Assembly (NCBI RefSeq): GCF_030704535.1
Contig: NC_081811.1
Location: forward strand, 5,063,001 to 5,127,000
DNA length: 64,000 nt
Source: Vitis vinifera
Lineage: Eukaryota > Streptophyta > Magnoliopsida > Vitales > Vitaceae
Direction of reading: 5' to 3'
Both the position numbers and the translations under genes were made by a program. The notes beneath the pieces were generated by a model. That model ran no database searches. It saw nothing but the letters and a program-made list of their open reading frames with translations, and was not told the origin of the DNA. Of the stretch, positions 45,452 through 57,189 are shown in pieces. Numbering within the stretch: the first letter of the stretch is position 1; the number at the start of each line of letters is the position of its first letter.

Positions 45452-45951
45452 TTGGTGCTAATGATTTAATGGGAAGATAAGGAAAGAGTGACTTTTGTTC
45501 AAGAAATAGTCATTAAGTATGATCCATATGCCTGATGTATGTAAACAAAATTTCAAATTTCTGCTTTCAATCAAAAATACCCAAAAGAATCGGAGATGTA
45601 TAGACTTTCCAACAAATTGCCATAGGATCACAAGCAAAGAGCTAAGGAAATCAGGTTAAACAAATATTCCAACTTTTTAACTTAGGATTAAGAAAGACCA
45701 GAAAAAAATATATATATAAATAAGAAAATTTTAATTTCAGATTTCATCATACAATAAGCAGGGGTTTTCGAGAAAGAGCCAGCATACATCATCCAACAAC
45801 AAAATCAAGTCTATAATTCAAACAAAAATAAATAAATAAATACAAATTCAACGAACCTTTGCCTCCCGAATTAGAATCGAACTCCGAATTTGTTTTAGTA
45901 AAACTAAAAGTCAATCCTTGCTTGCCGAAAATCTGCTACAAAACCAAGAAC

Positions 45952-45980
45952 TAGGGTTAGGGTTAGGGTTAGGGGTAGGG
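45952..45980 (-). promoter_or_regulatory. Telo-box-like CCCTAA repeat at the 5' end of the TLS1-like gene
   Basis: The plus strand has about four TTAGGG units (ctagggttagggttaggg...). The minus strand therefore contains AACCCTAACCCTAA just downstream of the leader exon. In plants AAACCCTAA telo-boxes near transcription starts mark housekeeping and translation-related genes. The repeat is hexameric, unlike the plant telomere heptamer. Confidence 0.55.
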
Positions 45981-46032
45981 GCTGAAAGCAAAAACCAATA
46001 GGGGAGAGCTGGCGAAGGAAGGATTGAAGTAC

Positions 46033-46105
46033 CTGTCCGTGAGAGATCGAGCGAAAGATCAGACCTCAACTTTCCCTCTCCCACTCCTCCCTCTCCACAA
46101 ATTTT
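46033..46105 (-). other. Probable 5'UTR exon of the TLS1-like gene
   Basis: The minus strand reads ...CTCACGGACAG|GTACTTC, a good donor ending at 46033. It is preceded by a purine-rich leader with no ATG of note. The next coding exon on this strand is at 40.73 kb, so the leader intron would be about 5.3 kb. The acceptor upstream of 40729 was not fixed. No TATA box is evident. Confidence 0.5.
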
Positions 46106-46838
46106 AATTTTTTTTCCCCTTCTATAGATATAATATTTTATGTATCCACATCTATGTTCTTTATATTGTCGTAACGGCTTTATACTATTTGAAATTTATA
46201 CTTATGCTCTAATATATAAACAATAATAATTTCATAAAAGAAAATACAATTTCTCAATTTTTTATAATTTTACTTTTCTAATTCATCATAAATTCTTAAA
46301 CACCAAAACAATATTTATAAAAATTAAATCTAACTTTCAGAGAAAAGTTATTAAATTAATAAAAATATTAAATTACTTAATTCAAATAGGTATAAAAAAA
46401 TAAATATATTCAAGATTATTACATGAATAATATTTAGTAATGATGATAATAGGGTAAGATTTTTGGGATATTTGTTGCGCCTATCCTAGGAGAAAGTTGA
46501 GAACTTTTTTAAAACTCTGAACAAGTTGAGGTGGTTTTAGGCATTTTCTTGTTTCGTTTTATTCCAATTATACATAAAATTAATTTTTATTTTCTTATTT
46601 TTAATATATAATAATGATAATAAAATAAATTATAAAAAATATAATATTTTAATTATTTATAAAAATATATTTATTTTAATGTAATTAAATTTTTTTAAAA
46701 AAATAACTTTTTTATTAAAAACAAAATGTTAATCGTCAGAAATTCACACGTACTGTCACCTTGCCCGTTTATATTTTTTAATAATATTGAAATAAAAATT
46801 ATTTTTAAATAAATGGGCAAGTCGTCTTGAACTCGTAC
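46106..46838. other. AT-rich intergenic DNA
   Basis: Very AT-rich with no open frame or recognisable repeat. It holds the promoter side of the TLS1-like gene and the 3' flank of the first germin-like gene. Confidence 0.5.
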
Positions 46839-46938
46839 TATTGTCGGTTTATTTAAGGTTAAATTCAAACAAACTTATCTATAAACGAAAAATTACAGGA
46901 GTCATTTTCCAAAATATGCCAAACTTCCAATGTAAATT

Positions 46939-47679
46939 CTACTTCTTATTTGGGGCCAACTTGGACTTGATTTTATCAACTTCCTCGGTACTAATCTGGA
47001 AGGCTCTGGTCAGCACATTGTCTGGAACTTCCGGCGTTGCCGCGAATAGCGTTTGTGCTATCACCTGCGTCCCCGGCAACTGGCTGTTGAAGGTGGCCAG
47101 GACGGCGGCAGGCTTGTCGCTATTGTTCTTCAGGAAGTGAGTCAGACCTCGGGGGAACACAAAAATTTCACCCTTCTTAACGGTCTTAGAAACCAGCACA
47201 TTTGAGGTGGTTATGAAGCTGACGTCCAATACACCGTCCAGAACGAACACCATCTCGGTGGCTCGTGGGTGGGTGTGAGGTTGGATTAGGCCGCCGGGTG
47301 CAAAGTCCGCTCGGGACAACGAAAGACCCATCGTGTTGAGCCCTGGAATCTCGTTCACGGTGGCCACAGCCGCCACGGCTCCCAACGAATTGTTGGGAAC
47401 TCCTGCCTTAGCCAGGCCATCGAAGGAGAAGTCGGCCGCGGATATGTTTGCGACATCCTTGCATGCAAATCCGTTGACCGTTACCCCTGTAGTACGTACA
47501 TTTCTCATTACTAATGTAGACTGTAATATAAAACGTTGTTAGAAAACAAAATCAACCAGAATTGCAGGCAAACCTGAAGCAAAATCTGCAACGCAGACAT
47601 CTTGAAGAGGATCGGGATCTGAAGCAAGAGCGCCGGAGATGGCAGCGAAGATGATCAAATATGCAAAAAGGAGCTCCAT
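46939..47679 (-). CDS. Germin-like protein 1 in this window, two exons, intact
   Basis: Exons are 47574-47679 and 46939-47486 with a GT-AG intron of 87 bp. The total is 654 nt (217 aa), normal for germin-like proteins. Residues 1-19 are a signal peptide (MELLFAYLIIFAAISGALA). Cys29 and Cys44 form the expected disulfide pair. The cupin metal site is complete: His106, His108 and Glu113 in PHTHPRATE, and His152 in PRGLTHF. N-glycosylation is possible at NIS (residue 49). Family role: secreted cupin oligomers binding Mn, in some members with superoxide dismutase or other oxidase activity, often stress-related. Paralog of the gene at 61.1-61.8 kb. Confidence 0.94.
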
Positions 47680-47744
47680 GAGTTGACAAAAGTATGAAAC
47701 AAGATTGTCTTTGAGGATGCTTCATTGCTATGCATTTGTGTCTC

Positions 47745-47752
47745 TATATATA
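47745..47752 (-). promoter_or_regulatory. TATA box of germin-like gene 1
   Basis: TATATATA on the minus strand, about 66 bases upstream of the start codon and next to a CATGCAT (RY-type) sequence. Confidence 0.6.
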
Positions 47753-48450
47753 TGCATGTGTCTTTTGTTCTGAGGCAGTAGTTTAGCATTCAGTCTACGA
47801 GCCAAACGATTAAAAGAATACAAAACAATCGCTTTCGACGTTTTGGTGGGAGACTGTCTTACGTGAGGTGAGGTGGGTAGAGATTAGAACATGATATATT
47901 TACGATCATGAGGCAGAGATTCCTAAAGACATTTGCATCATCTACCAAACACCCAACCAACGCTACCTCTATCGCTCTCACCTTTTTTCAACGCCCTCAC
48001 CTTATGTCCAATCTTAGATATGAAAAATAAAGGTGGGAAGGGATGATTGGTTCGATCTGTTGGAGTAGTTGAATGGTCCCCAGGTGGCGGCTGTTCATGT
48101 ATATGGATTAAGTTTCACTCTTAATAGAAGTCAAAGCTTAAGGACTAAAATGAATTGGTGGTTGCATGCTTTAGTGACAGTGAATGAAGTTTTGTTTGGC
48201 ACAGACCAAGGCTTGGAACCCGTGGTTAAAGTTTTCGTCTGTGGTTTTTGTTGGAGCAAAACCGGCCAACAAATCTTCTTCTTCCAATCTCCCCTCTGGA
48301 ACTCCCTGGTTATTGCACCAATATTTCATCCACTGACCCGCAATCAAAGGAAAATGTCAGATTTGATTGCTCAACAGATTCCCTTCTGATGATCACATTA
48401 GCGCTGATGAAGTTGCCAATAAAGAAAAAAGAGGAAGGAAAAAGGAGTTT

Positions 48451-50539
48451 TTGACTAATATTTTTAAATCAATATTTTACCTTTTTAATAATAAACTTTA
48501 ATAATATTAGAGTGATAGATGAGTACACCCTGAGAAGAGCTTGAGCTGCCACATCCACCTGTGATAGAATCAAAACCATAGGCCGTGAAGGTATCGCTCT
48601 AGGTTGACATGTTGTGCACCTACTCCTCAAAATGCCTAATGATATGAATGGCTCAAGTAAGGATGGTGTGGATAACTTTAGTTGGGGTAGAGGGATTAAT
48701 GTTGATGCATCAAGCAAGAGTGGAAGAGATGGTGTAACAAAACTCAGGTAAGAACGAGGATTATGACATAGACAGTACTTGAGGTGGTGGTAGAGAAACT
48801 AGTATGAACGGCTCTAATGATCGTGGATGGGCTGAGTACAATTGTATCCAATAAGGGTGGAGAGGCTGATGTACATGGCTTGGGTAAGTGTGGGAACAAT
48901 GACGTAATTAATGCTTGAAGTAGTAGACAACTAATGTGGATGGGTTAGGTAGATGTGTATCTATCCGAAACAAATGTCATCTTAGATGAACATAAAGATA
49001 GTTGAGGCTGTCACCTACCATCTCTCCCTCTCCTTCTCCCTTTATCTCGAATAAGATGCAGCCTAGTGGTAATAGTCGACACAAGTGGTCTCCAAGGTGA
49101 CCTTGATGATGTAGATGGTTCATCTATTGGATGTATACAATGATCCTCTCAAATAATGCGTAAAACATCAACGGACATTCTATGAATGTGTAGCTCCTAA
49201 AATACCTGAAGTAGCTCCAGCAAATTGATTGACAATTCATGTCATAGCAGTGATCTGTAAACAAAATTAAATATCAAGAATAAATATATTTTATTAACTA
49301 TAGTTTCAAATAAGATCTTTGTTGGTTAAATTACACTACCAAGAACTCACTAGCCATTGTTGTACAATGACACCTCATCAAATCCCTGTACATAGCGGGT
49401 GTAATCAATTGATGTGTACTATGTTGATACTAATACATATATAGATCATGAAAGCCCATAACACCAATAGTAGGTGTTGTAGTGATACACTCTAGTAACA
49501 TACTTTACATGGAATGTCTTCTAATCATATTGATGTCATCCTCTTTGATGCATTGAATGTAGGTTTGCATTTATTGAACAAGATAGATGTATCCTTTATT
49601 GTAGACCAAAACACAACAAAACCCTATCAGGTTGATGTCACTGGACAATATTAAAGTAGATAAGAGGTAATATTTTCCACCAAATGTCTTGGTTTGCTAA
49701 ACATATCTTGAGAAGAAATACAACCAAGTCCTCTATATAAGATTCCTACAAAACCTATAAATGTCATCACTTTACATAAGTTACAATACTACATTATGGT
49801 TTAAGGTAAAATAATGTAATTGTAATTAGTTAGTTAACCATTTGTGCATCCAATTGGCCTTGGTAGAATGTTAAGACGTGTGTAGGGTTATTTACCCCAT
49901 GTGAAAGGTGGCCTCTACCTAAATCCCAATAGCTATACTAGTAATGTCTTGTTTTATGATCCGTGATCTATTCCTATAAGACCTTCATCTAACAAATCAT
50001 TTCTCACATCCTGATCAAATGTGGAACTAGTGGAAAGGTAGTTGGACCAACTAAATCAAGACAACTAACATGCAGCCTCTCCCATGACCATAGTTGTGAA
50101 CAATCCAATATTAAGGAGTTAATTTTAAAATACAATGGAACTATAGTTTGCCATAGTAGATATGATAGTTTTTTAAATGAATAGTTGCACATGTAATAGT
50201 GTGATGGGTTCGACAATCTCAATGGCTTTATCCAAACTCATATGACATAACTTCCTATATAAGTGTGCTAGTATTGCACTATCCCAACTATACATTGATG
50301 TTTGTTTACTAGAGAGTCTCATAATAGAGGAAGAAATGTCAATTAAATATATGAGTAACTTTTGTCTACAAACAATGTTCCACCTACCAATGCTAATATG
50401 GAAATGTGTGCATAGCATACTAATGTCATATCATCCACACCTACTAGTGGATGTGAGAACTGATCACATAATTATTGTGTTGATATACTTAGCCATTTCA
50501 TCTCCAATGCAAAAGAGATCACACCTAAAAACTCATAAC
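48451..50539 (-). pseudogene. Degenerate plant mobile domain (PMD) transposon ORF, C-terminal part
   Basis: Minus-strand fragments resemble PMD (MAIN-like / phosphatase-7-long-form-like) proteins: SWDSAILAHLYRKLCHMSLD near 50.25 kb and CSQLWSWERLHV near 50.07 kb, both typical PMD blocks. Further downstream no frame is readable, and 48.45-49.8 kb is mostly non-coding-looking. Many stops. PMD proteins are encoded by host genes and by MULE and other plant transposons. The context favours a transposon. Confidence 0.65.
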
Positions 50540-51766
50540 ATAGCTGTGGACCCACATTTTTCACGTGCGTCTCCATCGGTGAGACTCGCTTTTTATTATT
50601 TGTGAAAAATTATTTAGTTTTGGAAAAGTTGGAACTGCCACTTATTTTATTTTATTTTAAAGGGAAAATAAAATGAGAAAGAAAAATCCTAAAATGTGAC
50701 TCCATAATTTTTGGAAAAGACATGTCTTTGAAAAACCCGAATTTAGGTCCGGGGATCAGGTTACTTATTGGGAAGGTACCTCTAGGAGGTAGCACCCCTC
50801 TAAGCCCTAAAAAGGTCTCTACTGACTAAGTTGAGGGAAATATAGCGATTAAACAGTTAATCATGGATATCTAAGTAGGCTAGGTGATTTCGAAAAATAG
50901 CATGCTTAATAGGAAAACCAATCACAATCATGAAGAAGATTTAGGGTATGTACCCGGACTGTTTCTTAAGCGCTATCACAAGACATCAAAGTTTAGCTTG
51001 AAAGTACGCGCATAATATACATTTTTATCAAAGATGATCAAACAAGCATCAAGGCAATCAATTATGGCATCAAACATGGACATGACTCATGATAACATAC
51101 ACATTCATAGAATTTTAGAGTTTGAGGGCCGGAAAAGCGTACCTAGATAGCAAGCTAATACTCCTCTATGGGAAACAAGTTTGCTTAGCAACAAGTGCGA
51201 ATAAATCTCAATGCCACAAAGAAGAAGTACAATCAATCAAATATCAAGCAAACAATATTGATGAGAATATCATGAATGTCGGGCCCTCACCAAAGCCCTA
51301 ATTACTTTTGCATGAATCAGTTCAGTGAATTCCATTACTTGGAACCATGAATTTTGTTCATGCTTGTTGAAAAAATCGAGAAAAACCATGAAAATTAGTT
51401 GAAAGTGATGAAAACGCATGTCGGAAGGGAAAATGGCAGCAAATGATTATTGAAATCTAAATTTTATGCCTAGAAATCCTCAAGGATGGAATTTGAAGAA
51501 AAGAAAAGTTATTTAATGAAAAAAAAGGTTTTGAAATCCATATTTAAAATGTATAAGATCACGCAAAGAAGAAAATGAAGCATTAGGAGGAGTAGAAGAT
51601 TGCGGACGGAAACGGATCCGGCGAATCGCTAGTGTTTGACGAGCCAAGCTGTCCGGGGAATTTGAATTGTCGGCTGCGGATGCTCTCTGGGTAAGCGCAA
51701 TCAGAGGATCCAGACATGTCTGACCGGGGAAGTTGAATCGCCCTCTTCTCCCATCCGACGTCAGGC

Positions 51767-52224
51767 GCCGGATGTGAAATATCCGGAGAAGGTTGAACGT
51801 CGACCGGACAGAATTTCGGATGCGAGATATCCGGAGAAGGGAGAACATCGATCGGACAGAATTCCGGATGTGAGATATCCGGAGAAGGTGGAACGTTGGC
51901 CAGACAGAATTCCGGATGTGAGATAGCCGGAGAAGGGGAATGTCGTCCGGACAAAATTCTGGATGCGAGATATCCGGAGAAGGGGGGAACGTCAGTCGGA
52001 CAGAATTCCGGATGTGAAATATCCGGAGAAGGTTGGACGTCGGCCGGACAGAATTCCGGATGAGAGATATCCGGAGAAGAGGGAACGTCGGTCGGACAGA
52101 ATTCCGGATGTGAGATATCCGGAGAATGTGGAGTGTTGGTCGGACAGAATTCCGAATGTGAGATATCCGGAGAAGGTGGAACGTTGGCCGGACAGAATTC
52201 CGAATGTGAGATATCCGGAGAAGG
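51767..52224. repeat. 48-bp minisatellite, about ten copies, inside the solo LTR
   Basis: The unit contains gatatccggagaaggtggaa, then cgttggccggacagaattcc. Units differ at a few positions. Because 48 is divisible by three, several frames stay open. On the minus strand one frame gives a 16-residue repeat (PSPDISHPEFCPTDVP) and another RISHIRNSVRPTFHLL. I regard these frames as by-products of the repeat, not as a proven gene. Confidence 0.9.
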
Positions 52225-52389
52225 AAAGAGCAGAAGATGTTGATCAGTAAGCATAAATAACCCCACTTCAAGTATTAATCCATGGGTTAAGAGCGGAGGG
52301 AACTATGCAGAATAGGATTTAAACGAAAAACCGAGCGTGATAACATTCAAACATGAGTTCTATATTTCCAAAGACATCAATGACATATA

Positions 52390-52680
52390 AAATAATCAAA
52401 ATCGAAACAAGGTGGAGTAGTAAACGACCAATCCCAACAGAACAACTTGTGGCCCTTTCCGTCCACACCAAACAACAAGACATTGAATATTTCTAAATGA
52501 CCAAAATGAAGAAATCAAATATGGGTCAGAACACCTAGAGTAACCAGAAGCATACCTGGACAAAGTCGGCTGCAATTGCTCCTCTTCCACCCTCGTGTGC
52601 TTTTCTGCCCTTGACAATCCCAAAAATCCTCCAAAAAATTCTCCCATCTTTTCTTCCTCTCTCACGTATATATATCAGCC
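52390..52680 (-). other. Short open frame inside the solo LTR, probably not a gene
   Basis: An 89-codon minus-strand frame (start 52665) has no recognisable domain. It lies within the LTR, close to a CT-rich leader and a TATA-like stretch (52665-52675) that could be part of the LTR promoter. Confidence 0.2.
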
Positions 52681-53341
52681 TTTCCAAAAGAGACCCTCCA
52701 AATCTACTGGAGAAAAATCCCTTCCTTTCTTCCTTTTTTAAATCTACTTTCCTTTCTTATTTTCTTCCCTTTTTATAATCGATTCCCCCATAGAAATAAT
52801 ATATGTGCTATCCTTTAAAAAAAAAACAAAATCTCATTTTTTTCAAAATTCTGTTGATTCTCCTTCCAAATAAATGGCGACCCATTTCCTCATGCCCAAA
52901 ATCCAAGAAATATGATTTAGAAAACTTGTAATAAGATAAAATAAAATAAAATAAAAATGATAAAGAAATCCATATAAGTCACACAAGTCATGTAGGCCAT
53001 GCAATCATGCAACCATCTAAGAAAGTGAGTCAATGAATGAACTAAATGGGTTGGGACCTAGTGGTGTCTAATGAACTAAGTGTCTTAAAGTGATTGAGAT
53101 ATTGTCTAAGTGACCTAAACATGCTTAAGAACTATTCTAAAAAGGAATGGAAAGCTTAAGTCTAAATCAAAACTGCCAAGGGTCACAATAAGGGGCTAGG
53201 CAATCCTTCAACCAGAGTCTCCGAGGTGGCTCAAGAAAGGTAAGTAATGTGAGTAGCTATGGGCCACCAAGGAACTACTGTAAAGTATCGAACAAGTATC
53301 TAATAGGACATGTACTAGGATGACAAAATTGAGGGTCTACA

Positions 53342-53600
53342 ATAGCATTGGCAAGTCAATGCAAAATGTGTCTGTGATAAAAGGCTTATGAATATGTAGT
53401 CCTAATATGATAGCTATATTTTATAGCATAATGGTCATCTTCCCAAAAGGTAGGTAGAATGTGTGTGTCTTGAGGTGCCACTTCTCAACTAAGCTCATGA
53501 TCAATGCTCAATCTAGTTAGACATGACCAATATGATATAACTCATAAAATTTAGACTAGATAATATAAAAATGAATACAATGGTTTAATGGATGATATAA
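53342..53600 (-). pseudogene. PMD transposon ORF, N-terminal part
   Basis: The minus strand reads ALIMSLVEKWHLKTHTFYLP, then FGKMTIML, a stop, and NIAIILGLHIHKPFITDTF, then CIDLPML at the LTR border. This is the PMD N-terminal core. The reading resumes at 50539 with CYEF, as expected for PMD, so the 2.8-kb insertion split one ORF. Confidence 0.7.
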
Positions 53601-53830
53601 GGTCGACAATCGTTGTCGATGAGTTAATACCAATTTAACTACAAAACACATAAGTTGGTTAGATAATCACACTCAATGATTTACATGATTAGATGATGTT
53701 ATGTATGTACATGTACCTATCTCACTGAAGTCCACTATACATGACCTATGTCTATCCTGCATAACTAATATAGATTGCTCTAATGGATCGAAAAGAGAAA
53801 TGTCATTTGTGTCCATCATACCTGTAAAAT

Positions 53831-54012
53831 CAATGTTTAGCAATATTATGTATAATCAAATAAATCAACTAAACTAAAAAAAAAACAAAAAACAAAAAAA
53901 TTGACAATGTTCCCCTTTTATCGAAGACATTATCTCATATACAAATCACCTAATTAATCAAGTATAATCAACAAAACCCAATAAATGTAATAATATAAAA
54001 TTTCAATATAAC
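53831..54012 (+). repeat. Copy a of a roughly 150-bp tandem repeat in the PMD/MULE element
   Basis: Core gacattatctcatatacaaatc then aatcaagtataatcaacaaa and aataatataaaatttcaatat (each a piece of the unit). It recurs at 58580-58745 and 58746-58920. The second LTR is inserted exactly between copy a and copy b. Confidence 0.75.
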
Positions 54013-55146
54013 TGTAGACTCTTTATTTTGTCTTACTAGCATATGTCATATTACGTGTTCGTTTGATACTTTACAATAATTCCCTGGTGACCCATTGGGC
54101 ACCACCTTAGGTCCACTTTGGCACCATAGACCCATTTATATGTACTTGGCCCATTAGGTACACTCCTAGGTCACTTGACACATTTCTAATCACCTTACAT
54201 CACTTAGGCACTTTTCTAAACCTTCTAGGTCACTTAACACATTTTTGATCACTTAGACACCTCTTTAGTTTAATTTCCACCTAATTCACCTTAATTGACA
54301 CTTTCCACTTAGGTTACTTATGCACTTTTTCACCTAGGTCACTTAGATGCTTTTTTGGGCTTAATTCCCTAAGATCAATTTCTTGATTGCTTGATTTTGA
54401 GATAAGGTGAGTATTTGGTTTGATTTTGATTTTGATTGCTTGAGATGAATTTTCAATATTTAATTGTGTCAATTTGATATTTTGTTTTGTTTTTTTTTTT
54501 TAATTTAATTTTTTATTATGTTTTAGTTTAATATTCAGATTATTAATTATATGCATTTGATATTTATTTATTTTCTTTATTTATTTATTTATTCTCAAAA
54601 AATTGTCGGATTGGGGGATCTTATCTTATTATTATTATTATCACTAGTATTATTAATTATTATTGTCGATATTATTATTAGCAGTATTATTATTATTATT
54701 ATTAGTGTTTATTCATTGTATGCTTTTTTATTTTTTTATCATTTTATTTTATTTAAAAAAATAGAAAAAAAAAAGTTGAAAAAGAAAATTCAGGGGTCGG
54801 TAGGCTGCATGGGAAAAAGAATTTCTTTTAGAAAAAGAAAACTAGGGTTTTTCGAGGTTGGTGTAGGAAATGGAGTTGGGAGAGTCAATCTTAAAGGAGA
54901 AGGAAAAAATGAAGAGGCAATGGGAAGTTTGATAAAAGAGACTTGAGAAGAAGAAGAAAAAAAAAAGGTTTTCAGAAATGTGAACTTTTAGAGCAAGAAA
55001 GACACCATCTCTTGCGACTTTTTTCTTCGTTTGTTGAAATTTTTGTGTTTGGATACGTGGGTTTTGGGAGGGGTCATTTGGCGTTTGGATTGGAGAGCCT
55101 GAAACTCTCACATTTGTAGGTTGCAGAACAGAGATTAAGGAGAAAC

Positions 55147-55950
55147 ATGGAAGATGTCCTAACAGAGATTCCCCCATCTTCAAGGTTTTTTTAAGAAGAT
55201 CTCAACAACTTTACTCCTGGATCACCTCCTTTTCCATCTCCAATCTTCTTATTTTCTAGTTTGGACAAGCCCTTTCGTTCCTTCCTTCTCATCATTGCCA
55301 TATCTTCTCCTTCTCTCTCTGTGTTCCACCATGTTGCCACAAAAACCCTAATTAGGATTCTCATTCTCCCTGAGATTCCCTTATCTGGAAACTCTATTGA
55401 ACCATCTCTCAGAGATAAATCTTGCAATATATATGCCCTTAATGATGTTGATAATCCAGTTCTCCTTGTCTCTGTTTAGTACTTTGTCAGTGCAGAGCGA
55501 TCTCATGCTATTGCAAAGTTGTTGATTGGTAAGTAAATTATTCCTGAGAGGGTTTTGATCATGGATTCGGTTCAAAGTTGGAACTTCTGTGGTAAGCTCT
55601 CGCCAGATGAAACATTTGTCTTCAAGATGGAAACATCATTAAAAAGAAAAGAGCACAGTGATGGTTCCAACAGTTCACCACTGTTGAAGGGTTTGGACTA
55701 TTTCCTATCAGGAAGCATGGTAGATGGCTTGGCTGCTACTCTGCTCAGTTGATGCTAGATGAGGAACATCAAAGGAACTTTATGTGTTTCATGGCCAGAG
55801 TCTGGTGGTTCTGGGGTGTCACTGGTTAAATCTATAATAAAGGAGGTCTTGCCTAGCTTGGAATTTAGTTTAACCAGTGATGAGAAGGATGAATACTCTA
55901 AGTTGGATTACATCAAGGATCATTATTTTGACTCTAAATTGTATACTTGA
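55147..55950 (+). pseudogene. PSMG1: Intronless copy of a proteasome assembly chaperone 1-like (PSMG1/PAC1) gene
   Basis: One frame of 268 codons runs from ATG 55147 to TGA 55948-55950 without any indel. It is broken only by premature stops at 55192 (TAA), 55477 (TAG), 55534 (TAA), 55750 (TGA) and 55756 (TAG). Each stop can be explained by one C-to-T change from CAA, CAG or CGA. Readable parts include ALNDVDNPVLLVSV, SAERSHAIAKLLIG, DSVQSWNFCGKLSPDETFVF and the C-terminal DHYFDSKLYT. The GLAATLLSWCQMRNIKGTLC stretch and the terminal YT resemble human PSMG1, a chaperone for alpha-ring assembly of the 20S proteasome. The lack of introns suggests a retrocopy. Parent identity is moderately sure. 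Confidence 0.65.
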
Positions 55951-56219
55951 TGAACGACTTTCAAGGTTCTGACTTCCTCACTTCAAAGATTTTCTTCTTT
56001 ATCTTTATTTTTTTAGTTTTGATTTTGTTCTTTATTTTATAAATTTTCTAATGAGGTTGTGACCAAGGATGTTTCCAAGCCTGTCTATTGTTTATATCAA
56101 GGATGTAGAAATTTTTAAGAGAGATTGAAAATTGCATGTTTCTAGTAGTTCTATTCTGTTTTTTCCCTATTCTCTGGCAAGTGGAGTTAAGAAGTTACAG
56201 CCAGTGACAATTCTATTAT

Positions 56220-57170
56220 GCCACCCACTTTTACTTGGCTGAAGCAGAAGTCGCATTGTGGAGAAGACCCCCAAATATTGCATGGCCATGCACGACCCCA
56301 CCAAGCCTTTGCAAAACCTACTACCCTTCATACCCACCATACCCATCATCATTCATGCTCACCACTTCCCTATCTTTCATACCGATTAAACCCATTTCTC
56401 TCACTACCTTCCACCACCCATTCCACCACTATAACCCACACCTTTCATACCCACTAGTTCCCATTCTTCATACTCACAGAACCAGATCACCAAGACACAC
56501 TCATCCCGTTTAGCTCATTACCTTTCCAAACCCACCACCTACCTCATTTTGGTTCACTTCCTTCCCCTTCCCACATACATAAAGTCCTTCACCCATCGCC
56601 ATCCCTCACAGCTCACCTATGGCCTCCACACCATCACCATACAACCTCCACAACCACCGCACCTCCCTCACAACTCACACATGCAACCATGATCTCTCTC
56701 AATTCACTCCCACTGGTCACCCTACTCACACATGCAGCCATGACCTTTCTTAGCTCACTCACACGGCTCACCCAACTCATACATGCAACCATGGTCTCTC
56801 TCAACTCACCCACGACTCACACACAACTCACCCATGCAAACCATAACCTCTCTCAATTCACTCACACAACTCACCCATGTAGCCCATGACCTCCATGGCT
56901 CACCCACGGCTCACCTTCAGCTAACCCATGCAGCCCATGCAACCTCACAACTCATCCACACCACCATACCCATGTTCCCATCTTCCATACCCACCAAACC
57001 CACTTCTCTCTCTACCTCCTCCACTGTTCATTTTCCACGAAACCCAAACCACATGCAACCCACGACTTACCCATGGCCACCATATGGCTATTCTCCAACT
57101 CCCGTGCAGCCCGTGGTTCACTCATGGCCACCATATTGCCCTCCCATAGTGCCTACGTAACCATGCATGG
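56220..57170 (+). repeat. C-rich low-complexity segment inside the second LTR
   Basis: Irregular repeats of ctcacccatgcag, acaactcaccc and ccatgacct. Open frames here are Thr/His/Pro-rich artefacts of the composition. No gene is supported. Confidence 0.7.
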
Positions 57171-57189
57171 CCACCCTCCTAAGCCATTC

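Larger units (their letters stand above)
46840..48450 (-). repeat. Segmental duplicate A carrying a germin-like gene and its promoter
   Basis: Homology to 61000-62420 extends beyond the coding region. The 3' flank shares aaacaaatttatc-ataaac and the upstream region shares gagccaaacga, catcatataccaaac and gttgaatggtcccca. Upstream homology reaches about 48.2 kb, so the unit included at least 500 bp of promoter. Confidence 0.75.
50545..53341 (+). mobile_element. Probable solo LTR (2.8 kb) inserted in the PMD ORF
   Basis: Begins TGTGGACCC and ends GGGTCTACA. It is flanked by the perfect 5-bp duplication atagc (50540-50544 and 53342-53346). No gag or pol coding lies inside, and no primer-binding site lies next to it. 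It is homologous at both ends to the inverted element at 54013-58579. A very long LTR would fit a Tat/Ogre-type gypsy element, which is inference. It could instead be a non-coding element with short terminal inverted repeats. Confidence 0.8.

Noticed and set aside
45952..45980. Interstitial telomere or chromosome fusion point
   Set aside because: Only about four hexamers, and not the plant heptamer. It sits at the 5' end of a gene where telo-box-like sequences are common.
51513..52271. Two long overlapping minus-strand open frames of 252 and 227 codons with regular repeats
   Set aside because: They follow from a 48-bp minisatellite whose unit length is divisible by three. Neither has a start context, splice context or known domain, and both lie inside an LTR.
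54551..54946. 131-codon frame rich in Ile/Leu resembling a membrane protein
   Set aside because: Results from (attatt)n microsatellite and AT-rich LTR sequence, with no family resemblance.
56218..57160. Thr/His/Pro-rich proteins of 79-125 codons
   Set aside because: Low-complexity C-rich repeat open in several frames at once. No start, domain or codon bias supports coding.
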